From positions 434,001 to 498,000 of the forward strand of contig NZ_CP062231.1 of assembly GCF_024707525.1 (NCBI RefSeq): a DNA stretch of 64,000 nt. The letters run 5' to 3'. Origin of the DNA: Rhizobium sp. TH2 (GTDB taxonomy: Bacteria > Pseudomonadota > Alphaproteobacteria > Rhizobiales > Rhizobiaceae). The position numbers and the translations under genes were made by a program. Below the pieces are notes generated by a model. That model was not told where the DNA came from and searched no databases. It worked only from the letters and a program-made list of their open reading frames with translations. The first letter of the stretch is position 1; every line of letters begins with the position of its first letter. Shown here in pieces: positions 48,202-58,042 of this stretch.

Positions 48202-49521
48202 ATGAAGGGCATATTGAGATTCGTCGCGGTCGCGGCGCTGGCTGTCGCCGTTTGGGCTGGGACCCTGGCTTCCGTTCAGGCGAAGGAACCACCGGAGAAG
48301 GTGCTGCGCAACTGGTACCGCATGGTGCTGGAACTGGTGCGCCATACGCCGACTTTCTCGCCGCCTGTCGCCAGCCGCGCCTTCGCCTATTTCGGCGTCA
48401 CCGGCTATGAGGTCACCGCCTCTTCCCCCGATAGCACGCTCCAGACGCTCGCCGGCCAGCTCAATGGTCTGACGGCTGTACCGGCCCGCGAAGCCGGACA
48501 GACCTATGACGAAGGCGTGGTGCTGAATGCGGCCATCGCGGTCGCCGCCAAGAGCTTTTTCTCCCATACCGGTCCCACCGGCCAGCGCGCGCTTGCCGCC
48601 ATGACCAAGAAGATGGCCGCGGATGTCGCCAGTGACGTGCCCGAGGACGTCGCCACCCGCTCGGCCGATTACGGCCGCAAGGTTGCCGAGCACATTCTCG
48701 CATGGTCGGCGACCGATGGCGGCGCCGAGATCGAGAATATGGGTTTTCCGCGTGAATATGCGCTCATCGCCAAGCCTGGCCACTGGGTGCCCACCAGCCC
48801 GATCCAGCAGCAGCAGGTGCCGCTCCTGCCGCAATGGGGCAAGGTCCGCACCTTCGCCATGCCCGATGGCGCGACCTGCGGCCTGCCGCCTCCGCCGGAT
48901 TATTCGGAGGACAAGAATTCCGAATTCTACAAACAGGCCGACGAGGTCTACCAGACGGTGGCCAATCTCAACGGGGAGCAGCGCGCCATCGCCCGTTTCT
49001 GGTCCGATGACCCGATGCTCTCGCCGACGCCGCCGGGCCACTGGATCTCGATTGTGTGGCAGGTCGCGGCGCAGGAGAAGGCTGATGTCTCGCGCACGTC
49101 GGAGGCCTTGGCGCTCCTCGGCGTTACCGTGGCCGACGCCTTCATCGGCTGCTGGGACGCCAAGTTCGAGTTCGACCTCATCCGCCCGATCAGCTATATC
49201 CAGAAGCAGATCGACCCGAAATGGCAGGCGCTTCTGATCACGCCGCCCTTCCCGGAATATCCGTCGGGCCATTCCACCCAGTCAGCGGCCGCAGCCGAGG
49301 TTCTTACCCATGTCTTCGGCGACAACTACGCGTTCGCCGATGCTACCCACGAGGCCGATGGCCTGAAGCCGCGCAACTTCAAGAGCTTCCGCGCCGCCGC
49401 CGAGGAGGCCGGCATTTCCCGCCTCTATGGCGGCATCCACTTCCGCGCGGCCATAGAGCGCGGGCTCGAACAGGGGCGTTGCATCGGCGCCTATGCCGTC
49501 AAGCTCAAGACGAGGAAATGA
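48202..49521 (+). CDS. Vanadium-dependent haloperoxidase family protein
   Basis: 439 residues, PAP2/haloperoxidase superfamily. All three vanadate/phosphate motifs are present: KFEFDLIRP (Kx6RP), PSGHSTQSAAA (PSGH) and SRLYGGIHF (SRx5H). A signal peptide is visible (RFVAVAALAVAVWAG...VQAKE), so it acts in the periplasm or outside. Start at ATG 48202 after GGGGGAGTAC. Peroxidase and phosphatase activity cannot be separated by motif alone. It is followed by a CRTAC1-type protein after 2 bases, an association worth noting. Confidence 0.9.
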   Translation: MKGILRFVAVAALAVAVWAGTLASVQAKEPPEKVLRNWYRMVLELVRHTPTFSPPVASRAFAYFGVTGYEVTASSPDSTLQTLAGQLNGLTAVPAREAGQTYDEGVVLNAAIAVAAKSFFSHTGPTGQRALAAMTKKMAADVASDVPEDVATRSADYGRKVAEHILAWSATDGGAEIENMGFPREYALIAKPGHWVPTSPIQQQQVPLLPQWGKVRTFAMPDGATCGLPPPPDYSEDKNSEFYKQADEVYQTVANLNGEQRAIARFWSDDPMLSPTPPGHWISIVWQVAAQEKADVSRTSEALALLGVTVADAFIGCWDAKFEFDLIRPISYIQKQIDPKWQALLITPPFPEYPSGHSTQSAAAAEVLTHVFGDNYAFADATHEADGLKPRNFKSFRAAAEEAGISRLYGGIHFRAAIERGLEQGRCIGAYAVKLKTRK

Positions 49522-49523
49522 TC

Positions 49524-51119
49524 ATGCGTAACGCCATCCTCACTTTCGCGCTGATCAGCCTTTCAGGCGCTGCGCTCGCCGCCGAAAACGCCGTGCCGAT
49601 ACCGAAATTCGCCGATGAGACCAAGTCGGCGGGCATCGATTCCGTCTATGCCGGCGACTGGCAATATATGGTCGGCGGCGGGGCTGCGAGCTTCGACTGC
49701 AACGACGACGGCTTCGCCGATCTCTACCTCGCCGGCGGCGAGAAGAAGGCGAAATTCTATCTCAACCAATCGACCAGGGGCGGCGCACTGAAATTCGCCG
49801 AACAGCAATCCGGCCTCGAATTCGATGCCGTCACCGGCGCCTATCCGCTCGATGTCGATTCCGACGGCAAGACCGACCTCGTGGTCCTTCGCGTCGGCGA
49901 GAATGTGATCATGCGCGGCAAGGGCGCCTGTCAGTTCGAGCGCGCCAACGAGGCGTGGAACTTCACCGGCGGCGATCTCTGGAACACGGCCTTCGCCGCG
50001 ACATGGGAGCGGGGTAATACCTGGCCGACACTCGCGATCGGCACCTATGTGAACCGCCACGAGGAAATGTATCCCTGGGGTACCTGCACCGAAAACTGGC
50101 TGATGCGTCCCGAGGCCGACAACAAGAAATTCGCCAAACCTGTGGTTTTGAAACCTTCCTTCTGCCCGCTGTCGATGATGTTCACCGACTGGAATCGCTC
50201 CGGCACGCCGTCGCTCCGCGTCTCTAACGACCGCGAATATTACAAGGGCGGCCAGGAGCAGATGTGGAAGATCGAGCCGGGCAAGGATCCAGCCCTCTAC
50301 ACGCAGGCCGAAGGCTGGCGCTATCTCCGCATCTGGGGCATGGGCATCGCGAGCTACGACCTGAACTCGGACACCTATCCGGATTATTTCCTGACCTCGA
50401 TGGCCGACAACAAGCTGCAGATGCTGGCCGACGTGCCGAAGGACGGCAAGCCGAAGCCCTCCTATGCCGATGTCGCCTTCAAGAAGGGCGTCACCGCGCA
50501 CCGCCCCTATACCGGCGGCGACTGGCACCCCTCGACCGCCTGGCACACCGATTTCCAGGACGTCAACAATGACGGCCTGGTCGATCTCTTCATCGCCAAG
50601 GGCAATGTCGCCGAAATGGAGGATTTTGCCCGCAAGGACCCCAACAACCTGCTGGTCCAGCAGCCCGGCGGCAAGTTCGTCGAAATGGGCGACAAGGCGG
50701 GCATCGCTTCGATGAATGTCTCCCGCGGCGCCGCACTCGCCGATTTCAACATGGATGGCCTGATTGACCTCGTCGTGGTCAACCGCTGGGTCAATGCCGA
50801 GCTCTACCGCAACACCACCGCCGACGCCGGCACCTTCGTCGCCTTCAAGCCGATCTCCGACGGCGCCAACCGCGACGCCATCGGCGCCTGGATCGAGGTG
50901 AAATGCGGCGCCGACATCATGCGCCGCGAGATCACCTCCGGCGGCGGCCACGTCTCCGGCACGCTCACCTGGCAGCATTTCGGCATCGGCACGGAAAAGA
51001 CGGCCGAAGTGCGCCTGATCTGGCCGGATGGCACGGCGGGCGAGTGGCGGACGGTTGATGCAGGCAAGTTCTATGTCATCGACAAGACCAGGGGCGTCAG
51101 CGAATGGGCGGCCAGGTAG
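49524..51119 (+). CDS. CRTAC1/FG-GAP (VCBS) repeat exported protein
   Basis: 531 residues with signal peptide (LTFALISLSGAALAAE). Repeated calcium-binding FG-GAP units: DCNDDGFADLYLAGG, DVDSDGKTDLVVLR, DLNSDTYPDYFLT, DVNNDGLVDLFIAKG, DFNMDGLIDLVVVNRW, forming a beta-propeller. The C-terminus is an ASPIC/UnbV domain (GAWIEVKCG, SGGGHVSG, VRLIWPDG). ATG 49524 has GAGGAA six bases upstream; ATG 49518 overlaps the previous stop. In an operon with the haloperoxidase. Confidence 0.9.
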   Translation: MRNAILTFALISLSGAALAAENAVPIPKFADETKSAGIDSVYAGDWQYMVGGGAASFDCNDDGFADLYLAGGEKKAKFYLNQSTRGGALKFAEQQSGLEFDAVTGAYPLDVDSDGKTDLVVLRVGENVIMRGKGACQFERANEAWNFTGGDLWNTAFAATWERGNTWPTLAIGTYVNRHEEMYPWGTCTENWLMRPEADNKKFAKPVVLKPSFCPLSMMFTDWNRSGTPSLRVSNDREYYKGGQEQMWKIEPGKDPALYTQAEGWRYLRIWGMGIASYDLNSDTYPDYFLTSMADNKLQMLADVPKDGKPKPSYADVAFKKGVTAHRPYTGGDWHPSTAWHTDFQDVNNDGLVDLFIAKGNVAEMEDFARKDPNNLLVQQPGGKFVEMGDKAGIASMNVSRGAALADFNMDGLIDLVVVNRWVNAELYRNTTADAGTFVAFKPISDGANRDAIGAWIEVKCGADIMRREITSGGGHVSGTLTWQHFGIGTEKTAEVRLIWPDGTAGEWRTVDAGKFYVIDKTRGVSEWAAR

Positions 51120-51204
51120 CCGCCTGACGCAAAATTCCCCAGCCCACCGGAACCATCCTCGCCTTCCGGCATTACAACCCAGTTGTAGATCGCCAGGGGG
51201 AATC

Positions 51205-51435
51205 ATGATGTTTCTCGACGACCAGGACATGACGGCTGTGAACAGCGGCATCGCCACCAGCGAGCGCGGCATCGCGACCCAGGAGAAGATCGTCGCCGAA
51301 CTCAGGCGCCTGGGCGAACCGACGCATCTGGCGGAGAAATTCCTCACCCGTCTGCGCGACACGCTGGAAATGCGCCGGCATTATCGCGACAAGCTAGCTT
51401 CCAGCAGGGTCGAGACAGTGCCGCCGGGCCTCTAA
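51205..51435 (+). CDS. Small hypothetical protein
   Basis: 76 residues, not recognised. Mostly helical and charged (EKIVAELRRLGEPTHLAEKFLTRLRDTLEMRRHYRDKL), no signal peptide or membrane segment. ATG 51205 follows CAGGGGGAATC, a good ribosome-binding site, which supports it as real. Ends tail to tail with the DUF4112 gene, overlapping by 4 bases. Confidence 0.65.
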   Translation: MMFLDDQDMTAVNSGIATSERGIATQEKIVAELRRLGEPTHLAEKFLTRLRDTLEMRRHYRDKLASSRVETVPPGL

Positions 51436-51845
51436 CGCCGCTCTGCCAGATCTGCCTCGAAATGATCGAGGATAAGCTGGACATTCCGCCGGTGCGACTT
51501 GAAATACATATCGAACACATCGCCCAGCAGCGGCACGAAGCCGACCAGCGTGTCGAGCCCGATATTGGCGATCATCCGGCCCATCTTGTCCGCCGGCACA
51601 CCGAGCCTGCGGGCTTCGTTGACGATAGCCAACCCCACCAGCGCGCCGGCGAAATCGCCCACTCCCGGAACAAGACCCAACAGCGAATCCGCACCGAAGC
51701 GGATATTCGTGCCCGGTATCGCGATCGCCGTATCCAGCACCATGGCAACGTTCTGCAAGCGCCGCAGGCGCCGCATCCGCTCGGCATCGGAAAGCGGCGA
51801 TCCGCCAAGATCGCCGCCATAGGCCTTGTCTGACGGATATGCCAT
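51432..51845 (-). CDS. DUF4112 domain protein
   Basis: 137 residues with the DUF4112 core (LDTAIAIPGTNIRFGADSLLGLVPGVGDFAGALVGLAIVNEARRLGVP...LVGFVPLLGDVFDMYFKSHRRN). Probably membrane-associated through two short glycine-rich hydrophobic helices. Function unknown. ATG 51845 overlaps the stop of the DUF3597 gene (TGATG), so the two are coupled. Confidence 0.88.
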   Translation of the reverse strand: MAYPSDKAYGGDLGGSPLSDAERMRRLRRLQNVAMVLDTAIAIPGTNIRFGADSLLGLVPGVGDFAGALVGLAIVNEARRLGVPADKMGRMIANIGLDTLVGFVPLLGDVFDMYFKSHRRNVQLILDHFEADLAERR

Positions 51846-52339
51846 CAATCGAGCAGATCCGCCGGCACCTTGCCGCCATTCTCGGACAGCCTCTGCAGCA
51901 GGGTCTTGTGAAGATACATGTTCATCTTCGCGGAATCGCCCATGTCGCCCTCGTAGTTGAGCTCCTTGGCCAGTTCCTTGCGCTCCTGCAGGCTCGCATC
52001 CATGCCCAACGCCTTCATCAGATCGACGATCGAATGCCGCCAGTCGAGCTTTTCTCCGCGGTCTCGCATGGCCCGGTCGAGTTGCTCGGCAACGTCCACC
52101 TCGGTCGGGCGCGTCGCAGGGTTCTGCGCCATCTCGATCGGCGCCGGCTTGCTGACCGGCTGCACGCCGGCGGCGGCGACATCAGCCATCACGGGGTTGT
52201 CGGCCTGCGTCGCCACGTCGGGTGCGATGCCCGTCGTGGAGGCCGTTGTCCCGAGATAGGAATCCTCGGGTGTACCGGTGGAAACGGGCGTTTCCTCCTC
52301 GCCCCAGATCGCGCTCTTGATCTTGTCGAAAATACCCAT
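51845..52339 (-). CDS. DUF3597 domain protein
   Basis: 164 residues. The N-terminal half is a low-complexity linker after MGIFDKIKSAIWG. The C-terminal half is the DUF3597 fold (AEQLDRAMRDRGEKLDWRHSIVDLMKALGMDASLQERKELAKELNY), related to LysM-associated small proteins of unknown role. ATG 52339 follows AGGAGGGATTTCC. Operon with DUF4112. Confidence 0.88.
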   Translation of the reverse strand: MGIFDKIKSAIWGEEETPVSTGTPEDSYLGTTASTTGIAPDVATQADNPVMADVAAAGVQPVSKPAPIEMAQNPATRPTEVDVAEQLDRAMRDRGEKLDWRHSIVDLMKALGMDASLQERKELAKELNYEGDMGDSAKMNMYLHKTLLQRLSENGGKVPADLLD

Positions 52340-52544
52340 GGAAATCCCTCCTGTTGATGGTCAGGGGAGAACGCGCTGGCGGGCGCTGCGTTCCATATGA
52401 GCAAACACTAAAATAATAAGCCGGCTAAGCACCTTCCTTCACTTACTTTTCCCGACAAAAGCAGCCGCGTCGCTATTGCGCTTTACCTGATCGCTGATAT
52501 GCGTAAAACAAACTATCCGATGGTCGGGCATGCACGGGTGGGAA

Positions 52545-54068
52545 ATGCCGGAGCGGTCCTTTTCTGCCGAGCGAGCCGCAGTGATTTTCATCATTGCGCT
52601 ATTCGCTATTCTGGCGAGTATTCTCGCCTGGTCGCTCTATCAGTCCTACCAGGCTGCCATTTTACGCATCAATGAACGCGTGATGACATCGTCGCAGATC
52701 GTGGCGACCAATGCCGGCTGGATCGATGCTCTTGCCTGGCAGGCGCTGCGCCGTATCGACGACCGCCTGGGCCCTGAGGTCAGGACCGGCACCACCACCG
52801 GGGTCGAGGATATCAAGGATGCCGTTTATGGCCTGCCCGGTCAGGTCCAGGCCTATGTCGTCAATCCCGATGGCCTGACGCTTTACTCGACCGATCCGCA
52901 ACTCAAGCAGATCGACATCAGGGATCGGGAATATTTCTCGGCGCTCGCCAGGGGTGCGTCCGAATATATCTCGCCGATGCTGGTGAGCCGCCTCAACGGC
53001 GAACAGATCTTCGTCTTCAGCCGCCGGCTGCAACGCGGCAATAAGTTCGCCGGTGCCGTGATGGTGTCGTTTTCCGCCGATATGCTCAGTACCATCTGGC
53101 AACTGGTCGATCTCGGTCCCGGCTCGACCGTCGGCATCATCCGCGCCGATGGCAAGCTCGTGGCGCGCTATCCCAAGCCGCCCGGTCCGATCGATCTCGG
53201 CAACTATATCCTCTTCACAGACTATCTGAAGAAGAACGACCACGGTGTCTACGAAGCCGTCAGTCCCGCCGATGGCACGCGGCGGATCGTCGGCTACCGG
53301 CGCGTTCCCGGCACCAATCTCGTCGTCCAGGCTTCGGCCGGCTATGAGGAGAACATGCGCGAATTCTGGCGCAATCTCTATTTCACCGTCTCGTTTGCCG
53401 CCGCCACCGCGATCGGCCTTGCCGTCGGTGCAGCGTGGATCGCCTCGCTGCTCAAGCGCGACGCGGTGCGCAATCGCGAACTCGAGCGTGCGGCACAACA
53501 GAACCAAATGCTGATGCGCGAAATCCACCATAGGGTGAAGAACAACCTCCAGATCATACAGTCGCTGATCCGGCTGCAGCCTCTGCCGGATGCGGTGAAA
53601 AACGGCTTGTTCGACCGGCTCTCGGCGATGTCCTCGGTTCACGAGCATATCTATCGCTACGACCGTTTCTCCGAAATATCCGCCGACACGCTCATTCCTG
53701 GTGTCATCGATCCGCTCGTCCGCGCCTACAGGCCGGATGTGAAGGTGGACTACGATCTCGACAACTGCCCTGTCAGCAATGACCAGGCCACGTCGCTTGC
53801 GCTGCTGGTCGGGGAAGTGACGACGAATGCACTGAAATATGCGTTCGCCGATGGTGTGGCCGGCAAGCTGGAGGTGCGGCTGAAGACGCTCGACACGGGT
53901 CGCGCCAGGCTGGAAATCCAGGATAATGGCCCGGGATTTACGCCCAATGCCGCCACATCCGGCATGGGCACCAGGCTGATCACGGCCAGCGTCCAGCAAT
54001 TGAGCGGCCAGTACCGCTACGAGATCGACAACGGCACGAGATTCCAGGCCGAGCTGCGCCTGGTCTGA
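52545..54068 (+). CDS. Membrane sensor histidine kinase, HisKA_2/HWE-type, with Cache-like sensor
   Basis: About 507 residues. Membrane helices at about 10-32 and 280-302 enclose a periplasmic double-Cache-like domain (YVVNPDGLTLYSTDPQ, DREYFSALARG, GRRLQRGNKFAGAVMVS in form). The kinase core starts MREIHHRVKNNLQIIQSLIRLQ with the phospho-His, typical of HisKA_2, followed by LLVGEVTTNALKYAF and DNGPGF. In alphaproteobacteria such kinases often feed the general stress response, but no partner is adjacent. Start taken at ATG 52545 after GGTGGGAA; ATG 52530 is possible. Confidence 0.88.
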   Translation: MPERSFSAERAAVIFIIALFAILASILAWSLYQSYQAAILRINERVMTSSQIVATNAGWIDALAWQALRRIDDRLGPEVRTGTTTGVEDIKDAVYGLPGQVQAYVVNPDGLTLYSTDPQLKQIDIRDREYFSALARGASEYISPMLVSRLNGEQIFVFSRRLQRGNKFAGAVMVSFSADMLSTIWQLVDLGPGSTVGIIRADGKLVARYPKPPGPIDLGNYILFTDYLKKNDHGVYEAVSPADGTRRIVGYRRVPGTNLVVQASAGYEENMREFWRNLYFTVSFAAATAIGLAVGAAWIASLLKRDAVRNRELERAAQQNQMLMREIHHRVKNNLQIIQSLIRLQPLPDAVKNGLFDRLSAMSSVHEHIYRYDRFSEISADTLIPGVIDPLVRAYRPDVKVDYDLDNCPVSNDQATSLALLVGEVTTNALKYAFADGVAGKLEVRLKTLDTGRARLEIQDNGPGFTPNAATSGMGTRLITASVQQLSGQYRYEIDNGTRFQAELRLV

Positions 54069-54158
54069 TTGCACCCCGTCGGTCGGTGACGGCTCCCACA
54101 GGAGGAGCCGCCCTTGAGCGTGGCATGGAAAGCCAATGCCCGAGAGTCATCTCGCTCC

Positions 54159-56255
54159 TTACGCCAGCATGCGGACTTTGGGTTCGCGGTCGAAGTAGCG
54201 TTTCGCGGCGGCGTCGGTGAACTTCGCATCCACACCCACGATGCCCGCATCCGGCTCCACGCCCGCCTTATCGATCAGCGGCTTGGCGTCGGGGTTGAAG
54301 CCGATGGCCTTGAGATGGCCGAACGCGTCCATCACCCACTGGATCGCCGCGCCCTCCTTCAACAGCAGTTTCACGGCCTCGGCGGAAAGCAGCACAGCCA
54401 CGGCGTCGAAGAGCTGCGACGGCGAACCGGCAAGCTGGCCATCGGCCTTCTGCATCGTGCCGTCGGAAAGCTTGGCACCGCCGATCTTCGGCGCAACGAT
54501 AAACGGCGTGCCGCCCGCCTTGATGATCGCGCCGGTCAACGTCTTGAGCGCGGCCGCGTCGCTGCCATCGGCAATCAGGATGCCGACCTTGCGGCCTTCG
54601 AGCGCGGGCTCCAGGTTCTTCTGGATGCTGAGCGCCGGTGATGGTTCCATGTCGATCGGTTCGCGCGCCGCCGCGTTCTTCTTGGGCAGCGGAATTCCAA
54701 GCCCATCGGCCACCCGCTTCGCCAAGCCCTCATCGACATTCCTGAGATTACCGATCATCCGCGCCGGAACCTGTTCGAGCTTCACTTTCGAGAGCTCGAA
54801 GGTGAAGCTCGAGGCAATATGCGCCTGCTCGTTCGCGGTCTGCGATTTCCAGAACAGTCGCGCCTGGCTGTAGTGATCAGCGAACAGTTCGGCACGAACC
54901 CTCAGCTTGTCGCCTTGCTCCTGGTTGCCGGCCTGGTTCTCGAATGTATGGAAGCCGGTGACGGGACATTCGCGAGGACCGCCTTCTTCGCCATGCGCGG
55001 CGAGACTGTTGGGCTCATAGTTCGCCCGGCCCTTCGGCACCGCCATCTGCATCTGGCCGTCGCGCTGGAAGTTCATGACCGGGCATTTTGGCGCGTTGAT
55101 CGGCAACTGGTGGAAGTTCGCCGTCCCGAGCCGGCTCTTCTGCGTATCGAGATAGGAAAACAGCCGGCCCTGCAGCAGCGGATCGTTGCTGAAATCCACG
55201 CCGGGCACGATGTTGGCGGGACAGTAGGCGACCTGTTCGGTTTCGGCGAAGAAATTGTCCGGATTGCGGTCGAGCACCATCCGCCCGACGAGCTTCACCG
55301 GAATGACCTCCTCGGGAATGAGCTTGGTCGGGTCCAGCACGTCATAGGGCTGTGCATCGGCGAATTCCTGGTCGAAGAGCTGGAAGCCGAGTTCCCATTC
55401 GGGGAATACGCCCTTTTCGATCGACTCCCAGAGGTCGCGGCGGAGGAAATCGTTGTCGGCTGCCTGCAGCTTCAGCGCCTCGTCCCACACGGTGGATTGC
55501 AGCCCGAGCTTCGGCTTCCAGTGGAATTTCACGAAGGTTGATTTGCCCTCGGCATTGACCAGCCGGAACGTATGCACGCCGAAGCCTTCGATGGTCCGGA
55601 ACGAGCGCGGAATGGTGCGGTCCGACATCGCCCATGTCAGCATATGCGTGGATTCGGGCATCAGCGACGCCCAGTCCCAGAACGTATCATGGGCGCTGCC
55701 GGCCTGCGGGAAGGCACGATCGGCCTCCATCTTCACGGCATGAACGAGGTCGGGAAACTTCATCGCATCCTGGATGAAGAAGACCGGAATGTTGTTGCCG
55801 ACAAGATCCCAGTTGCCCTCCTGGGTGTAGAACTTCACGGCAAAACCGCGCACGTCGCGCGGCGTATCGACCGAGCCCGCGCCGCCGGCGACGGTGGAAA
55901 ACCGCACGAACACCGGCGTCTTCTCGCCAGGCCGCTGGAAGAGGTCCGCCTTGGTCAGGTCGGCGAGTGATTCATAGACTTCGAAATAGCCATGCGCCGC
56001 CGAACCGCGCGCATGCACGATGCGTTCGGGAATGCGCTCGTGGTCGAAATGAAAGATCTTCTCACGCAGCACGAAATCCTCGAGCAGCGTCGGCCCGCGC
56101 TCGCCCGATCGCAGGCTGTTCTGGTTGTCGGAGACCCGGATGCCCTGATTGGTCGTCAGGTGGCCTTCGCCGGAATGCGGGCCTTTTTCAGGAATCTGTT
56201 GATGCGTCTCCCCGCCATTGCCCCGCGTGGTGTCGAACGTCGTGTCTTGTGCCAT
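54159..56255 (-). CDS. katE: Catalase HPII-type, large-subunit
   Basis: 698 residues, the long clade 2 catalase that degrades hydrogen peroxide. Catalytic His in [12 protein letters not shown], Asn in [12 protein letters not shown], proximal heme Tyr in [17 protein letters not shown]-terminal class I glutamine-amidotransferase-like domain ([15 protein letters not shown]...[12 protein letters not shown]) completes the HPII layout. ATG 56255 sits after GGGAGCCTAGCTC. No neighbouring operon; stationary-phase or stress control is usual for the family. Confidence 0.96.
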   Translation of the reverse strand: MAQDTTFDTTRGNGGETHQQIPEKGPHSGEGHLTTNQGIRVSDNQNSLRSGERGPTLLEDFVLREKIFHFDHERIPERIVHARGSAAHGYFEVYESLADLTKADLFQRPGEKTPVFVRFSTVAGGAGSVDTPRDVRGFAVKFYTQEGNWDLVGNNIPVFFIQDAMKFPDLVHAVKMEADRAFPQAGSAHDTFWDWASLMPESTHMLTWAMSDRTIPRSFRTIEGFGVHTFRLVNAEGKSTFVKFHWKPKLGLQSTVWDEALKLQAADNDFLRRDLWESIEKGVFPEWELGFQLFDQEFADAQPYDVLDPTKLIPEEVIPVKLVGRMVLDRNPDNFFAETEQVAYCPANIVPGVDFSNDPLLQGRLFSYLDTQKSRLGTANFHQLPINAPKCPVMNFQRDGQMQMAVPKGRANYEPNSLAAHGEEGGPRECPVTGFHTFENQAGNQEQGDKLRVRAELFADHYSQARLFWKSQTANEQAHIASSFTFELSKVKLEQVPARMIGNLRNVDEGLAKRVADGLGIPLPKKNAAAREPIDMEPSPALSIQKNLEPALEGRKVGILIADGSDAAALKTLTGAIIKAGGTPFIVAPKIGGAKLSDGTMQKADGQLAGSPSQLFDAVAVLLSAEAVKLLLKEGAAIQWVMDAFGHLKAIGFNPDAKPLIDKAGVEPDAGIVGVDAKFTDAAAKRYFDREPKVRMLA

Positions 56256-56403
56256 GAGCTAGGCTCCCTGCCGTGATGAGAATGAATGCGCTCAGCAACG
56301 GGGTTGCCGGGCTATTGTTCCGGGGGCGGCATCCGGCAAATTTCTGCATCCAGCGCGGGAACCAAAGTCGTCCTCCCTCCGTTCAATCCGGAATGACGAC
56401 AGC

Positions 56404-56676
56404 ATGATGGAGGCCGCCATGGACGATCCAGATTCCGGAGCGGAAGCCGCCCGCCGGGCCTTGGCCGTGGAAAATACGCTGCATCAGCTGATCAATCGGC
56501 TGGCCGAACTCGGCCTCATCAGTGTCGATGATGCGATGTGGATGCTCGACCACTTGTCGAAAACCAGCGACTTATCCGCCGCCCGCGTCTCGCCTTCCAT
56601 GACCCATCTCAAGCGGCTCAAGGCGCTGCGAGGCGGCGACGCCAGCATGGCACCCGGCGCCGATCGCCTCGGCTGA
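56404..56676 (+). CDS. Small hypothetical protein
   Basis: 90 residues, not recognised. Amphipathic helices (AARRALAVENTLHQLINRLAELGLISVDDAMWMLDHLSK) and a loose tail. ATG 56404 or ATG 56419 (MDDPDSG, GGAGGCCGCC upstream) could start it; the latter has the better site. Codon use fits the neighbours. No membrane segment. Confidence 0.55.
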   Translation: MMEAAMDDPDSGAEAARRALAVENTLHQLINRLAELGLISVDDAMWMLDHLSKTSDLSAARVSPSMTHLKRLKALRGGDASMAPGADRLG

Positions 56677-56824
56677 CACCCGTCATCTCGACGCGATTGA
56701 CTCTGGCCCAGACCCACGATGCTGGCCGATGCGATCACCCTGTTCTCTCGACAATTCTCTTGCCCTCGCAAAGATTCAGGAGCACGCTTGATTTCGGTTT
56801 TCCGACCCCATTCTGGTGTGCGCC

Positions 56825-57310
56825 ATGCCCTCGGGTGCCCAATCTTCCTCCTTGGTTTTGATCCTGGTGACCCTTTCGTCGATGGCCCAGGCCCATGTGG
56901 ATAAGACGACTGGGCAGGATTATCGCGATTTCACACGCAATGACGGTCTGGGTTCTTGCTGCAACTGGCACGATTGCCGCCCGGCTCACGCACCCGTCAC
57001 CGAGCCCGATGGCGAGAAGATTATAGATTTCGCCAACAACAAATACCGCTTCGATCCCTCCAAGCTGGTGAAACGCCCCTCCGACGACGGCAACTGGCAT
57101 GTCTGCGGCGATGCGCTGAAATTGAAATGCATTATCGCGCCGGTGGAGTCGCGAAGAGATGGGGATGGGTTTGAGAGTTTGGTGGGTGGTATTTTGGTGG
57201 CGGAAGAAGAATCGGTGATTGCCATGAAGATCACCCCTCACCAACTTCGGCCAAGCGATCGGCTCCGCCTCTCGCGGCCTGCGTATCCTCTCCCACAAGG
57301 GGAGAGGTAA
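56825..57310 (+). CDS. Hypothetical exported protein whose end runs into a repeat
   Basis: 161 residues. Hydrophobic signal-like start (SLVLILVTLSSMAQAH). The central part has paired Cys (GSCCNWHDCRP, HVCGDALKLKC) and a WHDC block seen in small exported rhizobial proteins. From about residue 137 (base 57234) the sequence is the palindromic repeat read through (HQLRPSDRLRLSRPAYPLPQGER), so the original C-terminus was probably altered when the repeat inserted. Function unknown. Confidence 0.65.
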   Translation: MPSGAQSSSLVLILVTLSSMAQAHVDKTTGQDYRDFTRNDGLGSCCNWHDCRPAHAPVTEPDGEKIIDFANNKYRFDPSKLVKRPSDDGNWHVCGDALKLKCIIAPVESRRDGDGFESLVGGILVAEEESVIAMKITPHQLRPSDRLRLSRPAYPLPQGER

Positions 57311-57447
57311 ACCCGCAGCGGCACTTTGCGACAAATATCCGGTGCGATGAGACAGGTGAGAGTGCCACGCCTCTACCTCTCCCCTTGTGGGAGAGGATAC
57401 GCAGGCCGGGTGAACGCAGTGAACCCATGGCCGAAGTTGGTGAGGGG
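57234..57447. repeat. Palindromic intergenic repeat with about 75-bp arms
   Basis: Left arm 57234-57309 (CCCCTCACCAACTTCGGCC ... CTCTCCCACAAGGGGAGAGG) and right arm 57374-57447, its inverted copy with some differences (CCTCTCCCCTTGTGGGAGAGG ... GGCCGAAGTTGGTGAGGGG). Each arm itself has a hairpin, CCTCTCCC-N-rich-GGGAGAGG. Related in core to the hairpins at 40090-40211. Confidence 0.8.
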
Positions 57448-58042
57448 TATTTTCAACGGAAAACGCACTTTCTTCCCAATAAAATCAATCTCTTATCAAA
57501 AATATAAGAAAAAATTCCTCGCCCCTTATCCCCGCCCTCAAAACCTGTGAGAGAATCACTCCCGTTCTGCCCTCGGCTACCCCGCATGGCGATGCGGGCG
57601 AGGCGGAACCGGTGCCTGTTGCGGGAAGACGACGTAAAGTCCCGCATCAGGCGTCCGCGAGAAGGGGTCTCCCCCGGGTACCGCCTGCAAAGGCCAAGTA
57701 CGCGTGGCGTGCGTTGTACCGCACACAAGCCCGTCCCTCCGGAAATTTCAGGTCCGGGATCAGGATGGGTGCAGACGGCCGAGTTCGCGGATGAAAATAC
57801 ACCGAACGGGGCACGGAGACGTGTCTTACCGGCTGCCGCAAGGCAGCCATATAACTCGGCACGGAGACGTGCCCCGGCCGATCCTTCATGCGAGACGCAA
57901 GGGGATCGGAGACGTGCATGGTCAAACCACGGAGCGGAACGGCTCGCGTGAATGCGGCATCACGTCCTGTCATTGCCAGCCCACATCGCCGTGCTATGCT
58001 CCCATCGGGACAAGCAATCTGCATCACATAATGGAGAACTCC
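57448..58042. other. Non-coding stretch with repeated CGGAGACGTG and hairpins
   Basis: No convincing gene. CGGAGACGTG occurs three times: within GGCACGGAGACGTG at 57810-57823 and 57858-57871, and alone at 57907-57916, spaced 48 and 45 bases. Between the first two is GGCTGCC-GCAA-GGCAGCC (about 57831-57848), a perfect 7-bp stem with a GNRA-type loop. CCGATCC...GGATCGG pairs around the third unit. Another hairpin (CCGCAT-GGCG-ATGCGG) lies near 57592. Either a dispersed repeat or a structured RNA leader upstream of the small secreted protein. Confidence 0.5.

Noticed and set aside
49563..51362. Minus-strand open frame of 599 codons opposite the CRTAC1-type gene
   Set aside because: Shadow of the repeat-rich plus-strand gene; no recognisable domain or ribosome-binding site.
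57547..58027. Overlapping open frames in the repeat-bearing gap
   Set aside because: They translate the CGGAGACGTG repeats and hairpins; no start signal and Arg/Pro-rich composition.
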